A DNA stretch of 64,000 nt from Sipunculus nudus (taxonomy: Eukaryota; Annelida; Sipuncula; Golfingiida; Sipunculidae), in assembly GCA_026874595.1 (NCBI GenBank), contig CM049314.1, forward strand, positions 13,384,729 to 13,448,728, given 5' to 3'. The notes below the pieces were generated by a model, which made no database searches, was not told the origin of the DNA, and saw nothing but the letters and a program-made list of their open reading frames with translations. The position numbers were made by a program, and so were the translations under genes. How positions within the stretch are numbered: the first letter of the stretch is position 1; the number at the start of each line of letters is the position of its first letter. This document shows, one piece after another, positions 35,529-46,934 of the stretch.

Positions 35529-36634
35529 ATGTTTAGAGCTAATTTCCTGGTGTGGCACCTAGTCCTTTTACTTTCGCAAGACACATCTGGTACTTTATGC
35601 CCGAGTGTATGCCAATTCGGCAGATCTGCGGTAATATGTAATGGAAGAAACTTGACAAAAATTCCTGAAAACATTGCATACACTGCGAACATTATTTTTT
35701 TTTCTTGGAACAACATTATTACACTTGCAGCCTTAGAAAGTTATCCAATTAGGAAATTTGATCTCGAATGGCTTGACGTCTCTTACAATAAGCTACCAAC
35801 ACTGTCCTCTGCTTCTCTCCGAAAGATAGATTGGAAAATCTTGTTGAGAGGGAGTAAGATCAAAGACATCAAGAATGTCATACCATGGCCTGACGGAAAG
35901 GTATGGATGGATCTAAGAGAAAACCTCATTCAGTTTCCAGGGTAATTAACGCAACTGCCCGTGATCCAGTCCCTGGCGCTTGAAGGGAATCAATTAAACT
36001 GCGTTTGTAAAGTAAATGGCTTTTATGTGTTCTTGAAGGCTGTCAATATTGAGTGGACATGCGCATCACCAGGTAGCATTGCTAATTTAAATAGTACCGT
36101 TCCTATTGACTACCATGTAGAGTCAAAATGGAATATTTACTTCCCATTGGGAGCTGTTGAAGTTGACTCTAAACTGAAACACGCTTATGAGAACCTAACC
36201 TCCTGCTATCCTCCAAAGGTAAGCTGGAGTGTTATGGAGAAAAATGCAGTTTGTGTAGCCCACGACTTACCTGAACCGGATGTGTAAAAAGTCCTAGGTA
36301 AACAATCACTGGAATAGGAAATGTAACCCTGTCGCAGCTCCAAAATGGACGGTATTATTGCAGTGCTAAGAATATGATGGGTAAAAGTGCAGATGTGGTG
36401 CTTTTATATGTTTCTGCAGATAGGATGAATAAGTTCCCTTTGACCGAATCCCTGTACCTACCTCTTGGTCTGGCTTTACTTGGCTTGCCTTTTTCCTTGC
36501 TGATATGTGTTGCCGTACTGTCGAGATTTTCTGACATCCCCGTTGAAGATGAACGGGAAGCACATCAGGATACTTCAATAAGCAACGATGAAAACAACGA
36601 ACCAATACATGCAGAATTACCAATAACAGATTAA
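35529..36634 (+). pseudogene. F-type LRR-Ig transmembrane receptor pseudogene (copy F)
   Basis: The full architecture is readable: signal peptide (MFRANFLVWHLVLLLSQDTSG), an LRRNT-like cap with CPSVC, LRRs (WLDVSYNKLP, WMDLRENLIQFP), LRRCT (LNCVCKVNGF..EWTCASP), Ig domain (SWSVMEKNAVCVAHDLPEP and GRYYCSAKNMMG), membrane helix (SLYLPLGLALLGLPFSLLIC) and a tail. Lesions are TAA at 35943-35945, without frame change, TAA at 36285-36287, and a frameshift between there and about 36310. The tail reads NEPIHAELPITD: the tyrosine of EPIYA is His and the C-terminus is longer. Only three lesions suggest recent loss, or a population-variable null. Confidence 0.9.
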
Positions 36635-36639
36635 CATTC

Positions 36640-37880
36640 TCTTAGTCCTGTGCTTGATTTTTGGGACTTGACGGTCTGTAAGCAGATACATTTTGCTTTA
36701 TATATTTTGTCCAGAGGCAGTATTGAATACAATATTCGTGTATGTATATATAAATAAATATATATATATATATTGTGCCTACGGTATGTATAAAGTGTTT
36801 ATAAATATGCTATCCATTTCACACATGTAATGAGAAACTAAAGCTGCTTGAGTATTGCACTTATATACAAAACAGACAACAATGATTTATATATAATATA
36901 TTTATATCTATATTATATATATTTATATTTATATATAATATAGATTTTTGAAAAACAAAACAAGAATGTTACATTGTACAAATCTGAATATAAACATAAT
37001 CCCTTTCATAATTATAAGCTAGGACCCTTACTTACTCTCACTTAAATACGTTTCTATGAAAAAAATATGTTACGTGTCAACCATTCAAAACGTGGTATCA
37101 GATTCAATGATCACATGTACTTAGTGTGGGGAATACTGCCCGTGCGATATATACTTAACAAATTGCTGAACTAGGAAGTAGGGCTTACTCGATGGCGATA
37201 GTTGTTTTATGCTCTCTTAGGGTATTTAGGACAAATACGGAAACATATAGTAGATTTATTACCTGCATGATTTGGAGACTCTCTGATCAATGACATGATA
37301 ATCACGTAAAACTTTTGACCTCCAAATACTAGTTGTAAGGTTTGATAAAAGCAGTACACCAGTCTACGTTCTATATGGTCTTTGATTATTCAAACTTGAA
37401 TGTGTGGGTCCGAGGGACAGTCAACTGCAGGGAACACTTAGTATTCAGGGATATAGAAGACGAGATAACTCTTCGACATGTGACAGATGTTCCAGATAAA
37501 TCTGCTATTTGAACAAGGTAAACAACCTTTGTCGGATGGTACAGGTATTATTGAATCGAATAAGACGCTTGGTGGAAAGGATATTCAGAGACAATCAGTG
37601 GACTTGATACCCAGGAAATACACAACAATTGTATATAACAAAATAGCTGCAAGAAGAGTTACCCCATCATAACCAATGTTGCGATGTTACGACAAACTAT
37701 GTAATTTATATAGACCGGTTGTGCTTTGTTTTTTCTCTTTAAAAAGGAAATCAACAAAACAACTGCTGTGAATTGGATTCAGTTTGTTTGGTGTCAGTAA
37801 TCATATGCGTAAGACACATATGATTTTAATACATGACAGAGATTTGCGAACAGAGCTCTGTATCGTGTATTCCCTTGACT
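36640..37880. other. 3' flank of the F-type gene, non-coding
   Basis: The first part (to about 36860) matches the flank of the F-type relic at 48030-48230 (AGAAACTAAAGCTGCTTGAGT against AGAAACAGCTTGAGT). A TATATAAT palindrome lies near 36905-36945. The 61-codon frame at 37487 is unsupported. Confidence 0.55.
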
Positions 37881-38766
37881 CCATTAATCTACTTTAATAA
37901 CCCTGTAAGGATCTTCATACAATGTGTCCGCCGTATGTTGAAATAAGCCAAGACAAGCCATTGAAGGAAAATGAAGTAACTGGTAATACTAAGGTCACGT
38001 GACATCGTCACTGGTAAACAACGTTAGAGCAAAAGCTATCTGTATACAGAAAGGCTCCTCTTATAGGTCAACCCAATGTGTGGTATTCTTGTACGTAACA
38101 TATTTCATGAAACAAATAGCATACCCCATGTAACATATAATATAAATATTTTTTTTGCCACTCAGGCTTTCACTGTTAATTGACGTCATAATTTACTTGT
38201 TTTAACATATCAATGATAAGACTATGAATGTTGTGTCCGCAAAAGCAGTGGTATTTTGGTTCAGATAGAAAATTTAAGTGTTAGATTTTTCCGAAAGTGA
38301 AACATGGGTATACCCTTAGTTCAAAATACAGCTACTAATTCAATGATAACGTACTTAACTTAGCATAATTATTACTGGATCCAGATACCAGAAAATCATA
38401 ATTATTAAGAGGAAAAGTAATAAATGGGCAAATGACTATGATTATACAACCAGCAGTACCGATGTAGGAGACTTATTAAATAAATGACTAATAATAAAGG
38501 AAATGATGTTTGCTGGTGGCAGTAACGTATGCGGTCAATTTAAAACCAGGAACTGAACATGAAACGAGGTGTAACTGTTCCCACCGGATGGCGACGATGT
38601 TAAACATATAAAATATATATCTCTTCCGGTTTACCGATTTCCATTTACTCATCCACTCTTTATTTGCGTGTATATTGAGACGTGCTTAAAATATAAAAAT
38701 ATATGCAATTACTAAACAACCGACCACTTACACATTTGTACATCGGTTAATCCCTCTATGTCTATG

Positions 38767-38769
<3 letters not shown>

Positions 38770-38821
<52 letters not shown>

Positions 38822-38832
38822 TATATATATAT
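38770..38832. repeat. (TA)n microsatellite
   Basis: A TA run with one AAA break, located identically to 54208-54269 in X copy 3. Confidence 0.97.
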
Positions 38833-39523
38833 AATTAGATAAGGAATCCGATAAGAATTACTATAAGACCTGGGTGACACTCAAGTATGTCCTCAAACGG
38901 GATTGTAAGTACCTCCACCAGTTCCCTAGAGGCATTTTTTAATTCATAACTCGCCCTGACAGAGTTAGTCGTCATGTGTATCTCCACAGGGGGAGTGGGA
39001 AAGGTAAGATATGCGTACCTGCTGGCAACTCATTGTCGAAAATCCTACAGGGTATATAGAAATATATACTTAAGGACTCATGGGATTATTATTAGGTGTT
39101 TTCATTATTGAAGTTTTTATTGACCAATGTTTTAGATCAATATATGTAGGTAGCTCTTATATATTTTTATTCAGTATATTATTTTCAGTTGAGGTCTAAT
39201 TTTTTTGGGTATTTCATGTATGAGCCTAAATTTAATTTAATTCAATAAATGTCTTGACTTATAATATAGGAATTTTACACAGGGAACTCACTCACAAAAT
39301 ATTGTAACTCATTTGTCTGAATGCTTTAATAGTCAACCCAAGACAGTGGTTCACGGATATGAATAAGTGTATAAACTTCCTGCATTTATGTTCCTGGTCA
39401 TTCTTTTGTATACGATTCCGGTTGAATATCTCTAAATAATGGTATGATAGAATTTTAAGTTAATATGAATATTGGGCCCTCCTTCACATGCCGTTAGCTA
39501 TATATAAATATATAAATATATAA

Positions 39524-39554
<31 letters not shown>

Positions 39555-39794
39555 TATAGAACAGTGCCTATTTGTCCAGTATCCACCTTTGATGTATATT
39601 ACTGTTACTCGCAGTCTTACAAGCTTCATATATCCTAATTTTACCAATTGCAGGTTGTTTATACTGAGCATTTGGTACTAGTAATTAAATGTCAGAAGCC
39701 ACGTTCCCTTTTATCTGAGTAGTTTGCGAAAATATCGTATCACTCTATCTTATACTTTGCATCTCAGAAGACATCAGCTCAGCAAACAAAGATT

Positions 39795-40864
39795 ATGAAT
39801 ATTTTTTTATTCTTAGGATTATCCTGGCAACCATCGAGTCAAGCACTTCTTGTCCCCAAAAATGCCATTGTATGAGTGGTGGTGTTTCATGTGCAGGGAA
39901 TTATCTGACCAAGATCCCAGAAAGTATTACTTATTCCACCACCTATCTTAATATTGCGAACAATGCCATTGTGAAACTAAACACCACAGGACTTCAAACC
40001 TGTCGACTTGAGAAGCTCATCCTACTTGACTTTTCAATAAACCTGATCCGTTTAGTGGACTCAGAATATTTTAAATACCTATCTGGACTGATGTACCTCA
40101 TACTGAAGGAAAACAAGATTACGAAAATCACGAAAACTTCACCTTGGCCCACAAGGTTGCAATGGATAGACTTGCGAAACAACCGAATTACATACCCAGG
40201 ATATGTAGATCAGTTGCCAACTATCCCTTGCTTGACACTGACCGGGAACCCTTTTAACTGTGAATGTAGATCTGATCGGTTTGTAGAGTTCTTGGAGAGA
40301 GGTGTAAGCACTGAGTGGACATGTGCATCTCCGAGCCAAATATCATCGTTGCGTAGTATGATTCAGATAAGGTACCACAACCTGCCGGGCGCTAATGTCC
40401 CTGTTCCGAAAGATATTCGTCATATTCGTTCTGAATTAGCTGACTGGTATTTTAATTTAACATCATGTACAACTTTTAATATTTCGTGGGAGATAAAGGA
40501 AACTAATGCCGAAGGTCCGTCAGAAACACATGCTGAATTGGAAGGACAAGGAGGTATTAAATATTCCTCTGAATATTTAACAGTACCAACGCCCGTAAGG
40601 TACAATTCTGTGGAAGGGAATCATCCAGCCCAGTATGTTGAAACTGGTGGAACGGTTAATTACTCACAGCGCCCATGGCTTAACAGTCATCCTCTATTTG
40701 TATTGAGTATGGTTATACTCGGTTTAGCTGTTTTGTTTTCAGCCTGCAGTTGTATTATTTTGATATATGAAACAATTGGTTTGCGCGACAAGGAAAGGGA
40801 TGCTGATTATGATACACGCCTCAAGAGGTCTGATGTAGAAACGCTATATGCAGTCGTTACATGA
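39795..40864 (+). CDS. X-type LRR/Ig-like transmembrane receptor (copy D), signal peptide out of frame
   Basis: A 330-codon frame (ATG 39872 to TGA 40862-40864) encodes LRRs, LRRCT (FNCECRSDRF..EWTCASP), a degenerate Ig-like stretch, a membrane helix (LFVLSMVILGLAVLFSACSC) and a tail ending ETLYAVVT. The LRRNT cysteines (CPQKCHC, from 39851) lie upstream of that Met in the same frame. A good signal peptide (MNIFLFLGLSWQPSSQA) starts at 39795 but is one base out of phase; a single-base loss around 39846-39851 explains this, and pseudogene A carries the same text. From 39872 the product would lack both signal peptide and cap. The Ig-like part has lost both canonical cysteines (RYNS where the intact gene has RYTC; the WCV segment deleted). 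A spliced upstream exon is an alternative, since TTTTTTTATTCTTAG ends at 39816. It may be a recent pseudogene. Confidence 0.8.
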
Positions 40865-40869
40865 ACGAA

Positions 40870-43830
40870 CTCCTGACGAATTTGTTTCCTGAAGGATGTG
40901 AATATTGTTTATTTTTTTTATATTTGATTTGCTTGTGAATTCTAACTGAGCCCATGTACGGAAGTTTGAGATGTTTATAGGAATATATGTTCATATAATT
41001 CACATTTCTTTGAGTCGGTGTATTTGATTTACCGGATATATCTGTGATTTATTGCTATATCATTTCTGTAACTTGACTTCATTTAATAATATATAAAAAG
41101 ACAATGAAATATGGTTGCCAATTATACAGTAGATAACAAGACAAGAAATACATCTGTCCTTCAAGAAGCAAGTGAACCCTCTTCTAGTAAGAAATAGACT
41201 ATTAAACAAAAAATCGACCTATCAAGCTCACCAATGTCAGTAAGATTTTCTTTTGGCTGGAATTCAATTTAAACTGGTATCCATTTTATAGGATACGTAT
41301 ATGATGACTATATGATGACTGAAAAACGTTGATATACTAGTTTTAAGGGTAAAAAAGTATTTACATACACAAAACCTTACGGTCAGGCCTTTAACGAAGA
41401 ACTGTCACCCGTAAGCCCGTCAGAAAGAGAGTAACGCCAAATGTACAGAGAAAGAAAATTGTAATATCTTTGGAAATGAAACCAGTTCTAGTAAAAAGCA
41501 AAAAAACAGACCTTTCGAGCTCATCAATGACAGTAATTATTTTTACTGGCTGGAATTCAATTTAAACTTGTAATCATTTGAATAAGCCACCTTGTTTTGA
41601 ACCTCTATGTAACAGTAAACATAATGGGACAGAGCATCGGTGAGGTCTTCTACATTAATTTCCGGGTAAAGCTGCGGTGCCCGTTAAAAGGGGGAAAATG
41701 AAAAGCTTGTCTGAAAGAGAAACCCGTTATGTATTCGTTATATAATATTAGTATTGTAATATAGTTATAGAATATTCGTTATGCCCGCCGATCAGACTAG
41801 CTATAACTGTTTTGATGATTTATGACATTATACAACATTCCCATAACTAAATAAAACAAACAAACAGCATTCCATTTTTATGGTGGACAGTAATCAGTGA
41901 CTGGATTATGAATAAACAAAGAGAATCAGCAACGAAAATAAAATATGGGTTAACTGATTGGACGTGAAGCAATTCTTGCTTCCTGACATTTATAAGGAAT
42001 GCTGCACGATCCACATTACACTACGAGCTATGTAGGATGCCAATTTATAATGTTTGGATTGTATAAGAAGTAGGTAAAACCTATAGAATAAAGAACATAC
42101 AAATTACTCATATTTACCAATGTACCCTATTTTGACCGATGAACGATAAATATAAGATCACATATGACACATAGTGAGCTTAAAGAATGTTTAAATACAG
42201 GTGTAAGATAAGTATATGGAGATTGTATGATGGCTGACAAACGTGGATATAGTTTTTTTAGGTGAAGAAGTATTTATATGCACATAATGTGACGGCCAGG
42301 CCTTAAATGAAGAACTGTCACTCCTTAACCCGTCCGAAAGCGAGTAACGCCAAATTTACAGAAAGATAAGACATTGCTCGCTTGTAATATTTATGCTGAA
42401 AGGGGGTTTTACTACTTATATCCATACACCAAATAAATTTATATCCATTTCTTAGTGTAGGCTTCGATGCTCTTGCTAGTAACCTGCCTGCAATAATTAT
42501 AATTCTACTTATATTTAGGTACAAATTTACTCGTCGTAAATGAAGATTACAAAAAAGCTCATGTACAGGCAGATAATCCCAGGTCATGGACTTTTATAAA
42601 TTTGCGCACATATAGATGGTTTCATTGTCATAATTATGTCATTAGAAAGGCCAGGATGTTTCGATAAGCAATAACCAGTGTAATAAAATGTACAAGGAAG
42701 AGAATCATTTTCTTGCTGTTAAAATTAGCACCCAACTGTATACAAAAACATTTTTTTCCCTCCACGTCATAACAACAACCGTGTATATACGACCAAAAAT
42801 ATAAAGCTCATTCAACGTAAATCGACAAAGACTTTATCTGTATGTATATATGTATGTATATGAGTGGGTATATATGTACACCTGTTGGTGTATAAATATA
42901 TAACGTGTTATTGCCATACTGTACTGAGACAGTAAAGAACATTTTTACCGTATAGGTGCGTGAATTTTATTTTTGTACTCACGTCATGGTCAACGGGTCA
43001 TCTGGTGATATTGAAAGGTCAGCTTATCGTTTCAATCTCTGGAATGGACAAGATAGCCGTTGTCTCGCTTCAGTCGTTATATAATTATTTGTATATGTAT
43101 GTTTGTATTTATGTATAAAGTGTACGTGTGAATAAATATGTGTATGCGCATGTATATATATTCATATATGTGTGTATGTAAGTATATATATATATATGTA
43201 TGTGTGAGTATTTATATAAATGTGTGTATATATATATATATATATGTACATGTATGTGTATTTATATTTTTTTGTATTTTATGTGTATTTATATAATGTT
43301 TATGAATATTGACTCAAACAATAATCTATATTTTCACACATATATCTTACGTTCAGTGCATGTATATGAACCATGAGTTTGCAATAAAACATCTATCTGT
43401 CTTTCGTTAGTTAAACATGTATTAAACGTAGGGGCACTCACTGACAACCGAAATGGGGGAAAATTCTATATTTTACTTATATAAAACCACAGGATTATGA
43501 GAGGTAAATAATTTTTTTTAAACTTTTGCCATAAGGATGTGAAGACTCTTTAATAGCAGATAAGCAAATGCTATTGACGTTTACTTTTGCTAACATTCTA
43601 GGTTATAATGCAATCGTATTATTTCATTGTCATCAGTCTTCATAATTTGACGATTTTGATCACAATGTTTTTATGTGATTACCATGGTGCACGGGGAAGA
43701 AGACCTGAAGTTTATTGCAAATCATCCAATAACCTCATTTATCTCATTTTACTTGTCGATATCTCAATGTGTGTTATAAATTAATTAAATTATGTACCAG
43801 AAAAAACTAAAGGGAGCATATTATGCAGTG
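40870..43830. other. 3' flank of X copy 2, non-coding
   Basis: No gene is seen. The 89-codon minus-strand frame at 42318-42587 lies in duplicated flank and is not conserved in copy 1. The part from 43340 to 43830 (ACCATGGTGCACGGGGAAGA near 43680) matches 56215-57540 in block 3 and is missing from block 1. Confidence 0.6.
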
Positions 43831-43833
43831 CCC

Positions 43834-43837
<4 letters not shown>

Positions 43838-43893
<56 letters not shown>
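43838..43893. repeat. (TA)n at the X2/Y2 boundary (uninterrupted)
   Basis: A plain TA run followed directly by CGTCTATAATTAATTCC, the start of Y unit 2. In block 1 the Penelope-like element, and in block 3 the inverted-repeat transposon, occupies this boundary. Confidence 0.9.
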
Positions 43894-43895
<2 letters not shown>

Positions 43896-44333
43896 TCTAT
43901 AATTAATTCCTATGGCATGTTTAGTTTATATAAACATCTATTCAGGTGGTACATGATACCACAGCATGTGTCTCAGCCTCTTGAGCATTAACTTCCAAAC
44001 TAATAATAACCAACCAAAATAATATGGAAAGAGAATTTTGTCATTCGATTCCTTTATTAAATAAGTATCATGCTCACTCGTTCTTCTGTTTCAATGCTTC
44101 TGCCTTCAGCTTCCAGTTGTAAATCGATCGACGTTACGATTCATTTTCCTTGTTTTGATGTTGTCCTTAGATATATTCAACAGAATGAGAAAATGTGCCC
44201 CAAGAGCACTAAGTTCTACAGATATACCTCTCATGTTTGCCGCATGCATCAGAGAAGATTAGAATATATTAAGTTCAACTCCTGTAGCTAATTTAGATAT
44301 CTAAGCAACCTTTAACGAGGTAATTGATACATG

Positions 44334-44335
<2 letters not shown>

Positions 44336-44387
<52 letters not shown>
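44336..44387. repeat. (CT)n microsatellite of Y unit 2
   Basis: A pure CT run of about 52 bp, followed by CGTTTGTTC as in the other Y units. Confidence 0.97.
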
Positions 44388-44390
<3 letters not shown>

Positions 44391-44568
44391 TGTTCATGCA
44401 CATTCCAGAATATTGTGTCGGGTCTAATATAACGACAAGGGTCACAATGAACGAGACAAAACTGTTTCCATTTCATTGTTTAAGTTATGTTATTTTCAAA
44501 ATTCAGAATTCTCCTTCCATGCCACTTCAATTCGTGTTGCAGTCCCAGTTTCTAATATGATAATTCAT

Positions 44569-44573
<5 letters not shown>

Positions 44574-44618
<45 letters not shown>
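44574..44618. repeat. (TA)n microsatellite of Y unit 2
   Basis: A TA run of about 45 bp; the shortest of the three equivalent tracts. Confidence 0.95.
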
Positions 44619-44619
<1 letters not shown>

Positions 44620-44815
44620 AAAGAGTTAACTCCCACTCTCGAACATGAAAGAGATTAACATAATTTGACATATAACTGACATATTAACAGAAAAAAATTG
44701 TTTCTTGCTGTCCCTACAGATATACCATGTGTTTTTTTATTGTCTGGGCGGTGGTTGCATACACATAAAGCAAACAAGGAAGTGTATTTTTATTGTTTAA
44801 TCAGATTAGCCGCGG

Positions 44816-44838
44816 GATAAAAGCAGTATATACTATAA
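44816..44838 (+). promoter_or_regulatory. Conserved TATA-type core promoter, Y unit 2
   Basis: GATAAAAGCAGTATATACTA lies 255 bp before the ATG at 45071, matching 18093 and 60743. It drives a pseudogene here. Confidence 0.5.
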
Positions 44839-45070
44839 CTTGACCGAAGAATATAAGGTATATAATTAAAATATTTCAAGCTGGTCGCGAGGAGCTCAAA
44901 ATTATTAATGATAATCCCGTGAAATTATAAGTAATGTACATCGGATGATAACAACTCCTAACGACAAATTACTGAGATAAAGAATCTTCTTCTACGTTAG
45001 GATAATCCTAGGCTTACGAGAGCCAGGTAGTTTTATTTTCTCTCCCACATACACCAGAGAGGATGCCAAA

Positions 45071-46164
45071 ATGCCTGTATTATTATTTGCTCTCGGATTA
45101 TTCTTATCGTCCAGCAATTCAGCCAGATTATGTCCATATGTATGCCGTTGTACAGCTGATGGAGTCTTATGTACAGGCAAGAATCAGACGGATGTGCCAG
45201 GTAATGTTTCTAATACCATCAGGTTTTTTAACCTTGCAAGTAATATAATCGTTACACCGAAAATCCAAATAACTGCCGACTCCTGTTTTGAAAAACGTTC
45301 CCTACTAGATCTTTCGTGGAATCGGATTAATCTTCTGGATTCAAAACCACTCAAGTACCTTTCTGGTTTGGTGTTCCTTGTAATTAAAGGAAATAAAATA
45401 ACAACAATTGCAAGGACTTCACCATGGCCTCCAAAGCTGCAGTGGGTATACTTAAGACACAATCAGATCAAGTATCTTGGTTACATGCAGGAACTACCTA
45501 GTGTTCAGTACCTAACGCTTACAGGAAATCCATTTAACTGCGAGTGTAAGACAGAAACTTTTGAAGAGTAATTGAAGACAGATGTACGCACTGAATGGAC
45601 ATGTGAATCTCCGGACGAAATGTCCATTCTGAATACTACTATTCAGGTGAAGTACCATGAACATCCAGACGTAAACAATCATGTTCCACGGAGTATTCGT
45701 CACACTAGTTCTCAGTAAGATGATATGTACTTCAACTTAAAACCCTGTGCCATCCCTAATGTCTGCTGGGAGAAAAATGAAACCAACTTTTGGTGTGTCG
45801 CACAAGGTGTCCCAGCACCGCTTATTTTAGTTGCTGAACCAGGGGTAGGAAATTTACAACTGGAGGTATAGTAGCAGATACGGCAGCAAACGGACGGTAC
45901 ACTTGTACGGCGGTGAATATGCTGGGTCAGAGGGTTGACACAATCTTCGTATTTACTGCGATGACAACTAATGACACAGTTAATGCAACACGCATGAAGG
46001 AGGACAATGTTCTCCCCTTAGTATTAAGCCTGGTGTCTGTTTTGGTCTTATTCTATTCATGTGCTATATAAATATCCAATCTGTGTGTTAGTGAAAGTGT
46101 AGCACATAATGATACGCGTCAGGCTGAAGTGGCTGAGGAACCAATTTACTCATTAGTTTCCTAA
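45071..46164 (+). pseudogene. Y-type LRR-Ig transmembrane receptor pseudogene (copy G)
   Basis: The first 166 codons are open: signal peptide (MPVLLFALGLFLSSSNSA), LRRNT (CPYVCRC), LRRs and the first LRRCT cysteines (FNCECKTETFEE). TAA at 45569-45571 replaces the Tyr codon TAT of the intact gene. The frame then resumes unchanged until TAA at 45716-45718, and one base is lost near 45842 (CCAGGGGTAGG against CCAGGAGGTAG) in the Ig domain. The Ig cysteines are still legible (FWCVAQGVPAP; TACACTTGTACG), as are the membrane region and the tail AEEPIYSLVS before TAA at 46162-46164. Decay is slight compared with copy B. Confidence 0.93.
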
Positions 46165-46299
46165 AAAAAACGGCCACGAAGGAGTATACAATCTTAACCA
46201 ACCTGTTAGGACACTGTGTTTCGCTGAGTTGACGTCCGTAGCAGTACTGTTGGACATTTAAGAACAATGGCTGTAAATATGTCAATCGGGTGGAGGGTT

Positions 46300-46470
46300 T
46301 TTTTTGTTCTTCCCTTGGTATTGTACTGGGTTTGTTCTTTTTGCTGTTATAATTTAATGTTTGTATAATTTTATATCCACGTTTCTGTAAACGAGTGCAC
46401 ATAATGATACACGTTGCATTGGCTCATTAACCGAATTTTTGCAGGGATTTCTGATCAACGGAACAAAAAA
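46300..46470 (+). pseudogene. Receptor membrane/tail remnant 1, Y unit 2
   Basis: GTTCTTCCCTTGGTATTGTA and GGGTTTGTTCTTTTTGCTG repeat the membrane-helix coding text of the intact gene, followed by the GAGTGCACATAATGATACACG tail text. There is no open frame. Confidence 0.75.
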
Positions 46471-46552
46471 TCAAAGGTAACAATCCTGCAAGTACAATGT
46501 CAATTTTATTTATTTCACATGGAAAGTATCAATTGTTATCATAACTAGTTGA

Positions 46553-46735
46553 TGCCATCTCCGTGGCTCGTGGTGTCGTGGCGAATGGATCCTGGGGACA
46601 TCCACCAGGTTTTTCCGGCAATTACATCCAACCATCTAACTTACACAGGGGATCGTACCCGGGAAACCACTTGAGCGAGCCTAATAGTGCCTTACCAGAT
46701 AAACACATACTGGGTGACTTCCTTTGGAGCTTTCA
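46553..46735 (+). repeat. Palindrome-ended repeat, Y unit 2
   Basis: Counterpart of 19765-19945, with CACAGGGGATCGTACCCGGG near 46643 and CACTTGAGCGAGCCTAATAG after it. The left arm is degraded (GGCTCGTGG). Confidence 0.6.
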
Positions 46736-46784
46736 GAAAACAAGCTTCTTGTGAAGATGACAAACAAGTGAAGGGGATAATGTT

Positions 46785-46900
46785 TTTACCATAGTATTAA
46801 GCGAGACTGTGCTTTGTTTGTCTGTTGTGATCTTATTCTGCAACTGTGCTATATTGGTATCCGACAGAGATATACGGGGTTGTGAAACATTCAGACCTGG
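46785..46900 (+). pseudogene. Receptor membrane/tail remnant 2, Y unit 2
   Basis: GATCTTATTCTGCAACTGTG then CTATATTGGTATCCGAC match the membrane-helix end of 62655-62860 and of the intact gene. There is no open frame. Confidence 0.65.
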
Positions 46901-46934
46901 TGATCTCCGGCTAAAGCGTGGATATCTCCAGACA

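Larger units (their letters stand above)
38290..43330 (+). repeat. X unit, copy 2, with upstream flank
   Basis: It aligns with X copy 1 (10500-14490) and X copy 3 (53775-56210). It is longer than copy 1 because part of its 3' flank (about 41310-41480) recurs at 42220-42370, as does a shorter piece near 41170-41280 at 41490-41580. The (TA)n at 38770-38832 and the sequence ATAAGAATTACTATAAGACC just after it match 54208-54305. Confidence 0.85.
43890..46920 (+). repeat. Y unit, copy 2 (segmental duplication)
   Basis: It aligns with Y copies 1 and 3 through all the landmarks: boundary segment, (CT)n, (TA)n, promoter, receptor gene, remnant 1, palindromic repeat, remnant 2. After about 46900 it passes directly into an F-type pseudogene, where copies 1 and 3 continue into their shared 3' flank. 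Confidence 0.9.
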
